Shown here piece by piece: positions 1-13,292 of a DNA stretch of 64,000 nt. Source of the stretch: Diploscapter coronatus (taxonomy: Eukaryota > Nematoda > Chromadorea > Rhabditida > Rhabditidae); assembly GCA_964036155.1 (NCBI GenBank), contig OZ038423.1:67533249-67597248 (forward strand), read 5' to 3'. The translations under genes were made by a program, and so were the position numbers. Every line of letters begins with the position of its first letter. Position 1 is the stretch's first letter. The notes beneath the pieces are model-generated. The model made no database searches. It was given only the letters and a program-made list of their open reading frames with translations, and had not been told where the DNA came from.

Positions 1-853
1 CTCGCGATTCTTTTATGTCTACTTATGAAAGGATTTGAAATTAATACGACGTGCCATGCGAATTTGTTTCTACCAGTTTCATCCTAATTTTCCTCTATTT
101 TTCTGACACTACAGAAGTTTTCTTTTTCGAATACCCTGCAATTGTCTAGGCGTGAAAATTACGTCGAAAGTCCAATGTTTTGAGATCACTGAACCGTAAT
201 GACATTCCCAGTAAATTTTCTATCAAAAATAAGGAACCAATTCCGAAAATATGAAGTCTACTCTTTGAAAAAAAAACTACAACTTTGAAAGTTTAAGACT
301 AAAATGTCATAGAGCTCTCTTTGTCTTCAGAAAGTTGTGGACTTTATCTTATTTTATCACTGTAAAAATTACCTCTAACAACAGCCGGAAATAAAACGGC
401 GTAAATTAGTGAATACCACCAACTAGGACATTTGCTCCGCTTCATAGAGAAATCGATCCGGATCAAGTTGAGTTGTTCAATTTGCAATTCGACTCACTCT
501 AGCATCATTCGCGTATGCTAATACAGGAATAAGTTAACAACGAATTCGAATTGACGCAAATATGAATATTGAAAAAATATCGAAAATACTGCAAAGTCAC
601 TATTTCGAAACTTGGCAACTTGACTAAATATTTTTTAAGTAAGAATGATTAAAAAACTCGGATTTTCAAATTATTTTTTCAAGTTGCTGAGTTCAGAAAT
701 TCGATATATCCGAATAATTTTCGCTTGTATGCTAATATGGGCATAGGTTAACAAGAGCATATTGGTGAGGTGTAAAAGGGACGTTGAAATCCATTTGAGC
801 GTATTCTAATTGACGGAACAGGCCAAATTTGGTAGGTAAAGGTAAAAGAGAAC

Positions 854-870
854 AGAGAGAGAGAGAGAGA
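854..870. repeat. (GA)n microsatellite
   Basis: Short uninterrupted GA run in non-coding DNA. Confidence 0.9.
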
Positions 871-3493
871 ATGAGAACCAGACGCCCTGCCGAAATTAGG
901 CCTAATTATATCCACACCTTTCTTGCCTGTGCTGGTAGGCATAAAAGCGCAACAATTTGAGAAGGCATTTTAAAATTAGCGAAATATTCTTCAGAGATCA
1001 ATAATCTGTAAGAAAAGTTGAAAGGAAATTTAAAAGTTCTTGAAAAAATCACGTGGTACCCAGATTTTTATTGAGAGAAATAACATGGCCCAAATTCTGG
1101 TACGAATTACCTAATTGGCTATTTACGGCTATCCAGAAGACGATAAAATAAACGGATTCTTGTAAAAACAATTTAATAAAACAGGAATTATGGATTTCCG
1201 TGAATTTTTTTCCTTTTCAAAGTTAAAATCATGAGAATTCCCCAAGTAAATGAAAATGAGGCTCCAAACTAGTCGAAAAATGTTCGACATCGGGCCTCAT
1301 TTCGCTCATTCTCCCCATGGGCCATCCGACAAAATGTTCGCTTTGGCCCGACGAAGAAAGAGCCGTAAAAAATTCATGAAAACGTTTGGAAGTTGGCCAA
1401 TGAAATAGAAATTGGGAGCAGGCCATTCTCACGAGATTTTGAGATGTAATCTAGCCCATAAATATGACAAGATATTGGCGTCAAGTGAACGCTGTATGAT
1501 ATAAAAATTTTGATGGAACTATGCAAGATGGTTGATTGAATAATCCGCAAAAGTGAAAATGATGCTATTAAAAATGTAACTTTATATGATGATAAAAATG
1601 ATAGTGGCAATATTACATGCAAACCGGATATTTTGAAAGGAACAGGTATTCTAGATTTCGAAAGAAAAACGAGAGTTCTCGCACCTCTTTCTGGAATACT
1701 TCTTTTGACGCGTGAAAAATTGACAGTGCAACAATTTTCACACCAATTATCTCCCGAAATAATATCATACAAATAAAAATCGCTAAAAGTGATCGAAAGC
1801 TTGTGAAAATGTGACTTTTTGTGCTTTGCGCAATAAAAGCCACGGACTTGAGTATTTTGTTCGTTTTTCCGAACAAGGAAATGAATAATTCGGTCTCCGA
1901 TCTCATTCATGAATCTTAGAAAGTTAGTCCGAAAATATCCCTCGAACAAAAAAAACTTGCGTGAAACGAGGCATCAATAGAAATCCACAAAAACTTCGAC
2001 TGCTATATAATTTTAAACTTTTTTAAATACCTAGAAAGATCAGAAATTGTTAGAGAAAAAGGTTACCTAGTGGAAAAAGCTTGAAAAAATCCAGGAAGAA
2101 AACAGATTTTGCAATTGTTGTTGACCTCTAGGTTTTTCTGCAACAAAGGGAAAATAATTCGGAAAGATTATGTTTTCATAGAGAAGGAAAAAACCTCTAC
2201 CCATTAGAGTTATAAACACACTGCCAACCACCGCCAAACAAAACAAAAATAGGCCTGCCGTTTTCCTCGGATTTTTTTCTTTTTCTCTCCAATATTCAAA
2301 TCCTATTTCTCTATCCTTAACACTTTCGGTCCTTTTCCCAATTGAGCATTGTGAAAATGCCCATAGGCTATAACTCATCTCAACATTTGTCTGACTTCCT
2401 TCCCCCTCACTTTTTCTGACTATTTCTCCTTTTTCTAGCTTATTTTCTGAACTCTTATTTCTTCATGCTATTTCCCAATGACTTCCTCTCTTTGGCAGCA
2501 AATCCTAAATCTTCAACTTATTGTCAAAATGATGTCCCAAACAACATGAACGAGAGAACGTTCGAAATTTGCAATTTTGCAAAAACCTTACGAATTTTTA
2601 AAAATTTGAAGGAAAAACAAATTTGAGATCAAAGACAGGGAAAAATCGGATAACCATCATTTTTCGTGATTTGATATCTATTTCTGGCTACTCTTGCAAA
2701 TTTACACATTTCCGAGTGCATAAATGGAAATTGATGATTCCAAAAATGATGCAGAATCAGAGTCACGCAATCCAGAAGAACGCAAAATTAAACCAATAAG
2801 GAAAAGTTTGGAGATGAAACCAAAATACAACTTTTAAGTCATATTTTGGGAAATTTGGCGTCAATTTTGGAAAGATGGATAGATAGAATAATAAAAAGTG
2901 AAGCTTTTGCGCAATAAAGCCAAGAAGAAGTCAAGTTGAAGTAAGACAAAGACTTTCCAGAAAAGGAAATGCTTCTCAAGCCCGATGCCAATTCAATATC
3001 CCTCAAAAACAATAAAATAGCGAGAATCTCGAGTCTGAGAACTTAAAGTACGATTTTCAGGAAAATTTTTGAGCTTGAAAAAGTTAGCATGAATTTTTAG
3101 GTGAATTTACCTCACAAAATGTTGGAGTCTTTCCCGAAAGCAACTCTAAACTAACTAAATGATAATACGCTTGAACTCCTTAGAAAAATCACAAAGTCTC
3201 AAATTACAAATTCTGAGGAATGCCACATTCACTATAGATATTCATATTTTTAGCTTTCAAAAATCTGATATTTTCAAGAAAAAATCAGGTCAGATTATTT
3301 AAATTTCACTAACTTAAAAACGAAGGAGGGTTCGAATGAAAATTCGAAGAGAACTCCGAAAATTCCGTTCGAACTCATAAAGTGAAGAATAAGTCTGTTC
3401 CATTTTTGGAGTTCTTCATTCTGGTCGAGAGATGGCCTTCTCAGCTCACTTAGAGACATCAATTTCTAATGAGATGTCCTCTCTTTGGAAGTC

Positions 3494-3955
3494 GAAAGGG
3501 TCATTTTGATTCGCATGAAAATGAGACGAAGGAGAAGATGGAATAGGACGGAAATAAGGACGCGGATGTTATGAGACATTAGAAATATTATTACTGGAAT
3601 ATTGGAAAATTTCGCTATTCTTTTAGAAAAATAGCAAGAATGTTTGCGGCGCAGTGTTCGATACGAGCCAAAGTGTTTTTGATGTGATACAGTGCGCAGT
3701 TTCTCCATAATCTCCAATATCTCTAGCAGAACTTGATGAAGAAGAAAAACGGATTATCAATTATCCTTTCAAATTGATAGAAGAGTGATCTGAGGAAAAT
3801 TTCCAAGAAGCTCCTTTTCAAAGTGGTAAGGAAGGGTCATTTTGATTCTCATGAAAATGAGATGAAGGATGAGGAGGGAGAATGGACAGGACATAAGGAC
3901 GGACGTTGCAAGGCGTCCAGCATTATTACAAGCCTGACTGGATATTTATGAGCCT
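3494..3955. repeat. Diverged direct repeat, two copies of about 120 bp
   Basis: Copy 1 (about 3494-3610) and copy 2 (about 3829-3955) both begin with GGTCATTTTGATTC and share ATGAAAATGAGA, then GGACATAAGGACG-like and ATTATTAC blocks in the same order. Copies are about three-quarters identical by eye and 335 bp apart. No coding potential is evident. Confidence 0.7.
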
Positions 3956-4362
3956 GTTCACTTCCGGGCACTCAGCCAATGACAATTCATTAGCTTATGA
4001 ATGGAAGAAAGGGATGTAAGGAGGATACGAGAACGCAAATTCTGCCATTTTGATCAGAAATTAGAAAGGATGGAATGATTCACTACATCCTTGTAGTCAG
4101 ATGCGAAAAAACCACTCAGAAAATCATTCTAGCCAAAGAGTTAAAATTCCAACTTCTTCTTCTTTGAAATTGCTTATTCTCAGAACCAATGAATAACTTT
4201 CAGGGAGGCATTAATCTCTTTCCCTTGGGCTTTTGCTTTCCATTTTCCAAATGACGTAGAATTTGGAGCTATTTACCTCTCTTTAACTTCGTAACTTTAT
4301 TCTTCCAATTTCATCGTTAAATTTTTGATCCATCAAGATCAATCCATAAATAGATCGTTACT

Positions 4363-4380
4363 TCTCTCTCTCTCTCTCTC
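4363..4380. repeat. (CT)n microsatellite
   Basis: Uninterrupted CT run upstream of the DB-domain gene. Confidence 0.9.
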
Positions 4381-4689
4381 TTTAGGAAGAATCTGTCACA
4401 TGGAAGGAAGAAGAAGTTTGCCAAAATCTCGATTACTCTGAAAAAGAAAGGAAACGAGAAAAGATGGAAGTTTCGAAATGAGCGAGACGATTGTGTACAA
4501 AAGAGTAGTCGGGCAAATGTGAGAATGCAAACAAGCAAATAGTCCAACTGCCAGAGGGCATCGGGTTAGTCTCCTCATTTTTCTTCACCTTCCTCTTGGA
4601 CACAGATCTCGACTACCAATCTCGTTCTTGCTTCCATCCTCTCGACTGCCATTCTGCCATTTTCATTCAGACACTCAGGTCGTCAACAA

Positions 4690-5974
4690 ATGCAACAGTC
4701 GGCCGATTCTTCTTTACATGCAGTTCTAATCACTCTACTATATCTGATTGCACCTGTCAAATCGGTATCAAGATCGCTTCTGCTTGTTTGGAATCCTCAG
4801 AACATTAACATCAAGCATTGTTAAAGAACAAAACCTTTTGCCACGCGTGTTTCTTATGGCTTGATGGCTTGGGAATTCCAAATTGTCACATTTCTTCTCA
4901 AAATTAGTCGAGCCATTGAACAACCAATTTAGTGTCTACCATGGGGCTGTTTCGGCGTCAGTTGCTACGCAATTCAGCCACCCTGCTTATTTGGGATTTG
5001 TCTGCCTGGAATAGTAAGAATTGCAAAATTTAGAGATGACTTAATGGCTTGCAGGCACAACCTCCATACATGGGCTGCCCATGTCGAACAGGGATGTCGT
5101 GCATTGCTGGCGCTTGCGTCGCCGTCGCCCACGCTGCGAAGACGTTCCGAGAAACTGAGGGCGAGACGTCTGCTTCGGCGTTGAAAGTAGGAATCTATAA
5201 AGCCTTATCTTATTCAACTGGCATGAATATGCTTCAAGCTACCCATCATCTTCACCCAAGCACTTGTGTCAATAATAAGTTACTCCATTTTCTGATGTAG
5301 AATAAGTTTTATTACTCGTAAGTTCCAGAATCCAAATGATCAATTCTTAACGTGCTGTCGGAGCATGGCCGTGCCAGAACTCTGCCATCCACTTTGCTCC
5401 TTCGAAGGATACACCAAACAGGCCATCCAGAATTCGATATCTTTCCTGCCGAACAGTTGCCCTGTTACCTCGCTCTCGACAGTGCATTTCTGCGCTTCGA
5501 GAGGCATCGATCACACCCAATGCTGTAAAGAATCGGGGGTTTCACCAGACTGCCTGATATTCTGTAATCAGGTGGGAGATTTTTCATTATTATTATTATC
5601 ATCATAGTGAATTTCTTCTCTGATTCAAAAATATCAAAATGGGTAAGATAAAACTATATCCCAAAAGACTTGCTGATATCACAATTTCAGCGCCAGAACA
5701 ACACAAACGCTCTTCTATCATTGTCTCATCTGCAATGCCTCTCGAAGTTCGATGATCTCAAGGCTAGTCTGACCGTTAGATTTTATAACTAAAAAAATTC
5801 CAGGGATGTTTCTTGGAGAACGCTCTTGTTGAATACTACAATACGCACTACTTGACGTCTCAACGACGATTTGACGATGCGATTCATGAAACAACGAATA
5901 CTCTTCGAGACGATTCTCAAATTCAAGCAGAATTTTCAAACGACGATCAACATCATGCTGGATATTTTCTCTAG
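4690..5974 (+). CDS. Secreted DB-domain (nematode DB module) protein
   Basis: Six exons, 4690-4764, 4933-5013, 5055-5186, 5329-5571, 5691-5774 and 5804-5974, all joined in phase 0, give 261 residues. Residues 1-25 are a signal peptide with a hydrophobic core (AVLITLLYLIAPVKS). Exons 2-3 encode a short Cys-rich stretch with the repeated spacing CLFGICLPG and CIAGACV. Exon 4 opens with NPNDQFLTCC and carries FCASRGIDHTQCC and GVSPDCLIFC; with exon 5 (HLQCLSKFDDL) this matches the DB module, a nematode-specific extracellular Cys domain found alone or beside Ig-like domains. The C-terminus is hydrophilic and Asp/His-rich. The exon 5 donor is the weak GTTAGA. An AATAAA lies near 6171. Ligand and tissue are unknown. 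Confidence 0.85.
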
Positions 5975-7190
5975 AACTTGCAAAATGTTAGCTTTGTTTG
6001 GAAATAGGCACCGACAAACCACACATTTAGTTTATTTATTATTTATTTCATATTCCGTGAGGCTCATGTGCAATATATTGAATTCTCGTGCAATTAAATC
6101 AATCTTCAGTGTAAATTTGTGTAACAATAGATTTATTAAATTTATCGTTAGAAAAAAGCAAATAGTTGTCAATAAATTATTGAAAATATAGAATAAGATA
6201 ATGTTGGGCATATTTTAGGTGATAAATTTAAAAAAATTATTTGGGATGCATTGACAGATTTTAGCAGATCTGACTAGGGTCTTGTGGGATCCAGTGCAAT
6301 AGGATGCTCGTAGATATGTACAAACAGTTTGACCACATGCTTGGTTTCTAGTATCGCTTTCTCTGAATAACCATCTTTTTTGATTATTTGGAAACCTCAA
6401 ACCATGCGAAATAGGGCAAGAGGCGATAGGGAAAAGGGTTTTCTCACGCTATTTCGCAGGTTTGAGGACTTGAGGTTTCCAAGTTGCCCTTTTTAACGTT
6501 ACAGGAGATTTTTTCTCCCTAAAAGGTGATATTTATTATATCCGCAGGTATAAAAGTATACTCGGTCCAAAAACTGTCATATTCAAGATTGCTAGACCAT
6601 AATTTTTTTCTTTATTATCCCGCTCCTATTGCCGATTTACCCGGTCAAACGTACGAAAGGTCATTTTTTCTAGCAAACTCGAGGCTTATTTTCATTCTTT
6701 AATTGCAAATAATTATCCATAATTTACCTGAAATTTCGGCACCTTACTAACAATTTTTCGAGCAAAATAACGCAATCTTTGCCCGAAAATCGAGAAGAAA
6801 TGATAGCGCTCCCCACTTCGTTGCGCATAAGTCCTGCGTTTACCGGTATGCTGGCTTACGTGACTATCGTTAGGAACAATTCGCCCATGCGTCGTTCGAT
6901 TTTTGTCACGGGCAATTTTTCGATTTTCCGTCACTTTTATCGCTTCAAAAATGTTATTTATTGTTGATAACTCATTCTTAAAGTAGCCCTGACAAACTTC
7001 AGTCATTCCGAGTTAAAATTTTCCTGAAAATCGTGTGCATTTCTTCATTTTATTTTTCTTTCAAATATTCCCTTTTCTCTTGATTTATCATTTATTTTCT
7101 ACCTTCTCAGAAAATGTTCTACTACGTAGTTTCACGGATTAAACCTTCTAAAACTGTCAAAATTTACCGAACAGAATTTCCAGTTTCCAA
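5975..7190. other. Intergenic region
   Basis: This is the 3' flank of the DB-domain gene, a foldback element at 6388-6484 and the upstream region of the mitochondrial-type gene. A likely trans-splice acceptor (TTTCCAG, ending at 7183) lies seven bases before the next ATG. No other exon is supported. Confidence 0.6.
6388..6484. mobile_element. Foldback element, GAAATAG-core family
   Basis: The left arm GGAAACCTCAAACCATGCG, followed by AAATAG, pairs imperfectly with CTATTTCGCAGGTTTGAGG then ACTTGAGGTTTCC on the right. This hairpin-like unit of about 100 bp recurs at 39101-39217, 45050-45179, 45400-45510, 46633-46766 and 51193-51306. Confidence 0.7.
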
Positions 7191-8417
7191 ATGCTGGCCG
7201 CTCGAACGCTCGGCGTCGCTCGCTTGCAGGTCCGCCTCGCCAGCTTCCAGTCCATTCCCACCAATGCTGGAAAGGTGCAGGAATTACACAAATTATTTAA
7301 TTTAAAAAAAAAGGTTTCACTAAGAATAGAAGGGTGTAAACACATACAGACGCTTTCCGGAAATTTTATCCATTCTTAGATTCTAAAGCCAAATTTTTGA
7401 TCAAAGAACTCTTCGAAATTTTAAAAATCATTTTTTAACTTTTCACACTTTTAGACCCCTCCAACCCTGGAGCAATTCGATCCACTCAATCCCGGCGAGT
7501 GGCAGCTCGGAGTGAGTTTATTTATTTATTTTTAAAAATAATTGATAAATTTTAGGCTGGCGGCAAAATCCTGCCTCGCCTGCCAGAGGGGACGAAGTGC
7601 GGCAAGCTGGTGATGGGAAAGTACGGCCTCTACGACCCCGTGCTTCGCAAGCGCGTCAACACTTACGCGGTATGCTTCTTTCTATCATTTCTGCTAAGAA
7701 AATCGACGTTTATTTAAGTGAGAAAGAAGTTTTTTAAATATCTTGTTATGATTTACTTTAACCACTTGTTGATTTATTTTATTTAAAAAAAAAACACTGA
7801 AAATTAGCTTTTGTAAAAAATAATAAAAATGCAGACGGCTCTGCTCGAGGGCAAGAAATCCGAAGAGGCGGGCCCATTCGACCGCTCCCTCACCAAAGTC
7901 GCGAAGACGCTCGGTAAAAATTCGAATTTGAAAAATTACAGTAATCCAAATTTTCATTGACACTTTGTAGATACTTATTTCAAATTACAATACCTCCTTT
8001 CTAGATTTTAGAGGATATTGCATAACTTTATTGATTTTCTTTTCAAAATCACAATTACTGATTATATTGATTTTTAGTTACAGTAGTTGATTTTTTCCGA
8101 AAAGAAATTATCAGAGTTATCTTTCGATTTTTTGTATTTTTCCAGGAACGATGTGTCTGGTCCTGGGCCTCTACAACCTCGTGACGCTCATCAACGGCGA
8201 CCTCATCTGGCCTCTCAAAGGCAGTTGGAAGGCGCCTGGACAGGTACAGCCATTTTTAACCTCTAGCTAAATTAAACTGAGCATATTTTATGTTCTCAAG
8301 AAAATGCAATGATTTTGAAAGACTAGATAATAGAATTAATTTCACTCGCCTTGAAATAAACTAGTGCAATTATTTGACGAGATTTCTTTGAACAATAAGA
8401 TTATTTTTCAGAGCTAA
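7191..8417 (+). CDS. Small mitochondrial-type single-pass membrane protein, family not recognised
   Basis: Exons 7191-7274, 7455-7511, 7556-7669, 7835-7913, 8146-8243 and 8412-8417 give 145 residues; the last exon holds one Ser codon and the stop. The N-terminus (MLAARTLGVARLQVRLASFQ) is rich in Arg, Ala and Leu without acids, as in mitochondrial presequences. A conserved-looking soluble stretch includes GKYGLYDPVLRKRVNTYA. One hydrophobic segment near residues 113-133 (TMCLVLGLYNLVTLI) is followed by LKGSWKAPGQ. Size and layout suit an accessory subunit of a respiratory complex, but I cannot name it. It is the likely first gene of an operon with the AKTIP-like gene. If the last intron is retained, a stop occurs nine codons further on. 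Confidence 0.75.
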
Positions 8418-8900
8418 GAAGTTCTCCAGCGATCGTTTAGTCGATTCTACGAGTCTCCCTCGCGCAGATCAGTGAATCAATTGACTTTTCTTTAACCTTT
8501 TCTAGATCAAAATCGACTCTTTTGTACGTAGAAAATTCGAGTTTTCGCAGATCAATTATGTGTAATTTTTCGTCAACCTATAGTGATAAAAATTTTTGAA
8601 GAAAATGAAGTTTTATTTGAATAGAATAGTTGGTTAGACAAATGCCATGAAATATTGACGTCGGAGTTTGAAGTGTCGTTATTTTACTTTTTTCAAGATC
8701 ACTAATTACCGTAATCTTAAATCTACTTTCAAAAAATTATTTTTACCATTCATTATCCCTCAAGATTACTGTATCTTGGAAAAAATAAAAAGATGTTTTT
8801 TTTTTTATTGATAGCTACTCTTTAAGATTACTGTAATTCGCGTAACTTTGTCGAAAAATTAGAGAAATCGATATTTATTGATTTTTTGCCAAATTACAGA
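8418..8900 (+). promoter_or_regulatory. Intercistronic region with poly(A) signal, U-rich element and trans-splice acceptor
   Basis: An AATAAA lies near 8784, a T run at about 8795-8806 follows, and a TTACAG acceptor ends at 8899, one base before the next ATG. The roughly 110 bp between poly(A) signal and acceptor, with a U-rich tract between, matches the layout of SL2-trans-spliced gene pairs in rhabditid operons. The acceptor could also be cis-joined to the upstream gene, but that would add only a few codons before a stop. Confidence 0.65.
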
Positions 8901-11900
8901 ATGGTCCCAACTGCGTTCAAGAGTAATGCAGCTGAACAGGAGGGTTACGAATTCGCAGAGGAGGCGAGACAGGCAGAGCCATTGAAATTGAATGAGTCAC
9001 TCATCGTTTCGCACACCATCTCTTCCGAATTGTGAGTTACTCGTCTTTGTCCCTCGAAAAGGCTCTTGCAGAGGAAAGAGGGAGGGGGCACCCGCGAAAT
9101 TAACCACTGCTCTGCACCGTGTACTTCATATTGCGCCTTTCGCGGATACGCGCCTCACTTCTCAGAAAAAAAGTTTTTTTAAACAATGAAGAGTATTTTG
9201 CAAATCTAGAAAGAAATAGCTTCATAGATTATACAAGCACTTTTTCTCTTTATTTTCATTAGTACTTTACTTCGAAGGAAGGTTAATTTTCCAAGAAACT
9301 CTAAATTTAGAAGTTAAATAAGTTTAAATCTCACGTTATTTGAATTATTGAAAATTTGGATGTTGGGTATGAAATCCATTTTTAAATGATAATCTATAAA
9401 TTGAAATATTAGATGCTGAGATTTCATTATTACCTGAAAATATCAGATTCTGACAAAATTGTCATTTTTTTATTTCAGCGCCCGTCTTTGCCGCCAACCG
9501 ATAGACGGGATTTACATAACGTCGAGTGCGAGCAATTTATTCGGTTCGACATTTTCCTTTTTTGAAAAAAATCGGATTTTTTCAGAATGGTTCGGGATAA
9601 TTTTCATTCGTCGGGGCGTTTTCGGTGGCGGAATTTTTCGATTCAACCTGCTCATTCCGAGAAAATACCCGTTCACGTCGGAATTACCGGTAAGACGTTT
9701 TATCTTTATTTTTTTCACACTTTACAAATGATTTCATTTTCTCAAAATATTGTTAAATTTCTGAGAACGTCTATATTTCATTGGGTTAGATCGATATACT
9801 GGTTTTTCAGACCGTCAAATTCCACATCCAAATTTTCCACCCCCACATCGATAAAGAGAAGAAACTCGATTTGAGTCGATATTTCCCCGAGGGATGGAAA
9901 AGCGAGAAGCACCACTTGCACAATGTGCTGCTGGTTACTCAGGTAGATTTTTTGTTATCATTTTAGATTTTTATGAACTTGATAAAGTGATCTTGTCATC
10001 ATTTTCGATAAATTTCAAGATTAGTCGTAATATTTTGCCATTCTTGAATGATAGTGTCTTAGGAGCGATTAGAATATATTTTTCAAAATTTAGCCAGCAT
10101 AAAGTTTGCATGTCAAGCAAAAATGGGCGGAGCAAAATTATCTCCTTCGTTTTCAGCGTATTTTCTTCTCCTACGACTGCGACCCATCGTCGTGCGCCAA
10201 TCCCGAAGCGGCTCTGCTTTGGAAGGAACAACCGGATCAATTCAAGTAAGAATTTTTTTGGATTTAAAAAAAATCCGAAAATCTTAACTAGGAAATTTTA
10301 TAGATTATATTATATCTATATAATATAGTTATTTTTAACTTTGAAGTTGAAGATTCTAGAGGTTATTTTGCGAAAACATTAATCGAATTTCGGAATTTCC
10401 TGCAATTTTGCTTGCGTATTAGTTAAGTTCCAAAATTCATCTTCATTAGTTGATTAGTTGCTTGGAACTCTAAAATAGTCGATGACTGTTAGTCACGATT
10501 TTCGAAAGAGAGCTAAAATTTATCCAAAATAATAGAAATTTTGCCCACTTTTACAATAGTTTTGACATTTCTAAGTTCTCACAATCCAAACAAAATCCGT
10601 CTACACTTTGCGTATCTTATGGCAAGCGTGAAACAGGAAATTCGAGATTAAAATAATCTATTGGATTTAAATAAGCAGGGAGATTTTACGGGATAACATT
10701 TTCATTCCGCAAATCAATTTTCGACTGACCGAAAGTCATAATTAGTTTTCCTCGGTGAAAATGCTATTTTCGAGAAAATAACTCGCTAACGCTATTTACA
10801 CTAGATTCTTTCAATTAAGATTTTTCGAAAGTTGGAATTTTGAATCAAATGTATTTTACTATGAGCGAAATTTTGAAGTTATACACTCAGTTAATGATAC
10901 ATGATTTACCATATTTTCTAGCCGCTCCCACTTTTTAATAAAAAACAATTTATTTTAGGTTTAAGTTTTCCTACGGTCAATAAATTTAAAATATTGAAAA
11001 CTTTACCAATTTCGTGAAAATTTTAAGCATAGAAGATAACTCCTAAAATTTTCAGGCAAATGGCAAAAGAAGCGGTGAATCTGAGTCGATCGCAAGTTTA
11101 CGACGAGCCTCCAGATGACGATGACAACGCGATACGGTAGGGTTACGGTATTTTATGAAAGCAGCAATACCTTAAATTTGCATAAAACTGGCTATTAAAC
11201 AAGTCAAATGTTATTTCTAGCATTATGCGATTTTGTTCCCGTATAATTGCATAAAATTTTAAAACATAACCAAAGCGGTCCTTTTGGTTCAATCCCGAAG
11301 CGTTTTGAAAGGAATCTATTGTTCGAAAAAGAAAACTTGAAATTTCTCATGAGATGCATCTTTGAGATGTAATATTTTTAGCTCTAAAATATGAAGATGA
11401 TTTTTTTCAAAAAATTTGGAATACACTTTAAGTGAAATTCTTTGTGTGATGATGTTCCAGTTTGACATACATTGTTTACAAAAGATGTTCGTTTTTGCGA
11501 CTGAAAATCGTCAAAAATTCAGTCGCAATAAAATGCGCATTCAACCATGGAAAATTTTGATAAGTTTTTTCTCCAAATGAAAGGTTCGTGTTATCTATCA
11601 AAGGTAAAAATAGTTTAATTTGCTCTTTCCTTAAGAAATGGAAGTAATGTCTCCTACAAGAGAAAAGATAATTTTTACCAAAACATATCCTTTTACAAAA
11701 ATATCAAATAAAAAATCGGAAAGTATTCAAGCTCAGTTGTTTTTAAACCTATTCTGTGCAAATTGGTGATATTTACTATCTTTTCTCTGAAAGTTCACTT
11801 CTAATTTTTAAAACATTTCCATTTTTGCTATTCTTCTCCTCCACTTCTCCCCTTTGCAGGGAATCATTTATTCATCCTCCAAATCATTCCAGATTCACAT

Positions 11901-13292
11901 CCCCATAGCGCTGCTCGAAAAATGAATGATGTTCCAAAATGAATTTTCTGTCGATTTTCAAAATTTTGAACACATTTTTTATTTTAAAAATCATATTTTC
12001 CATGATTCTTCATGTCTTTCGAGGTGTTATTTTCATATCACAGTGTCTTTTTCGTAAAAAAAAAAAGTATTATATCATTTTTATTTCTAAAAACATTCAA
12101 TTTGAACATTTTCCAGCCTAACCCCGTGGGACACCTCGATGCACGGGTCAGTGAGGGAGAAGATGAAATCGTTCGGGAGTAGGAATGACTCAGATAAACG
12201 GTACGTGGCTCTGAGCTGGATTGACACCGACGCTATGACCTACATGAATGAGGCTATCAAGGTATGATTTTTGTTGTATTTTTTCAATTGACAAAATGGC
12301 CTAACTAGAAAATAATTTGAGAAATCTGAACAAGTGGCATTATTTGATCTTTAAAGTTTCTAGTTAATGATGGATTTTGAAATTGAATAAACTGAGAATT
12401 TGTTGAAATTTATACTAAAATTTATGAAAGAAGTTGAACTTTAACGTGATATCGCTTTATTTTGATCTTTCATATTTAACTTTAAATATCTATCACAAAT
12501 AATGAAACGTCTTCTCATTATTTTGACTTATAATTTTATCAGAAATTTACCTTCGAAAGATAATGAAAATATTAATGTTCTTTCTTTTATTTTTATATCA
12601 GTCTTTCGATCAACGCAGTAAATACTTTCGAGTCATTTTTAAGCCAAAGATTTTCTAAAGCATAAGAAATTTTTAGTTGGACGACGAAATGCGTGCTGAG
12701 CATGCCAGACTGGTGCATGGCATCGAGCGACTCGACTTGAGTGGAATTCAAGGGGAGGACGAACCTGAAGAGAAACTGAATGTCCAAAACAGTGCTAAGG
12801 AGGACAGCTTGAGGACTGATGTAAGACTATCCTTATTTTATGCTGATTATTTCATAGGTTTCAAAAATGCACGGCTAATTTTATTATAAGATTATTAAGT
12901 GTATTTTGTACCCCCATAGAAGATAAACAATGGTAAGAACTTTGTGTAGCGCAAAATTTAACGATTTTGAACTAATTATTTTAATAAGTTTCACGAAATA
13001 TCAGCTATCTTCTAGTATCGTATTGAATGACTTTGTGTTCAAACCTTTTAACTAATCTCAACAATTCTTCAATAGTTTCTTGGAACTATAAGTTTACTTT
13101 CCCGAAAATAAATCTTTGATCAAAATATTTGAGATCTCCCTCTCGAGTGCGGAATCTCTGAGTTCTGGCGCTCTGTCGAGACATCAGAAGTTGGAAAGAC
13201 CCGATGGAATTCTGAGGGAAGAAGAGACAAATTCGCCAGATGACCAAAACCGGTTGCAACTCGAGATAAATGGAGAGGAAAGTGATGTTTAG
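8901..13292 (+). CDS. AKTIP/Fused-toes-like UEV (catalytically inactive E2 fold)
   Basis: Nine exons, 8901-9031, 9479-9543, 9586-9689, 9811-9942, 10157-10245, 11056-11136, 12117-12261, 12677-12820 and 13134-13292, give 349 residues with consistent phases. The core reads FARLCRQPIDGIYITSS, EWFGIIFIRRGVFGGGIFRF, LIPRKYPFTSELP and FHIQIFHPHID, the ubiquitin-conjugating fold as it appears in AKTIP/FTS. The catalytic Cys position after the HPHI turn is absent, so it is a ubiquitin-E2 variant. The family acts with Hook and FHIP proteins as a dynein-linked endosomal adaptor. The acidic Ser-rich tail (last about 150 residues) is longer than in the human protein (about 290 residues). Exon 2 uses GTTCGA as donor. 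The acceptor of the last exon (TTTGAG) is weak, and its start is the least certain point. Confidence 0.85.

Larger units (their letters stand above)
1..4689. other. Gene-poor region
   Basis: I see no coding exons I can support in this 4.7 kb. Several open frames of 60-190 codons exist, the longest on the minus strand at 1374-1949, but they show no splice pattern, family motif or coding-like composition. The region holds a short GA run, a CT run and a diverged 120 bp direct repeat, listed separately. Confidence 0.6.

Noticed and set aside
1374..1949. 191-codon minus-strand open frame
   Set aside because: It has no family motif, no splice context and an AT-driven composition rich in Phe, Ser and Ile. 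It is probably chance.
8901..8930. This segment as the last exon of the upstream mitochondrial-type gene
   Set aside because: In that frame it adds eight codons then a stop, while the other frame begins a clear AKTIP-like protein. An acceptor at 8412 gives the upstream gene its own end.
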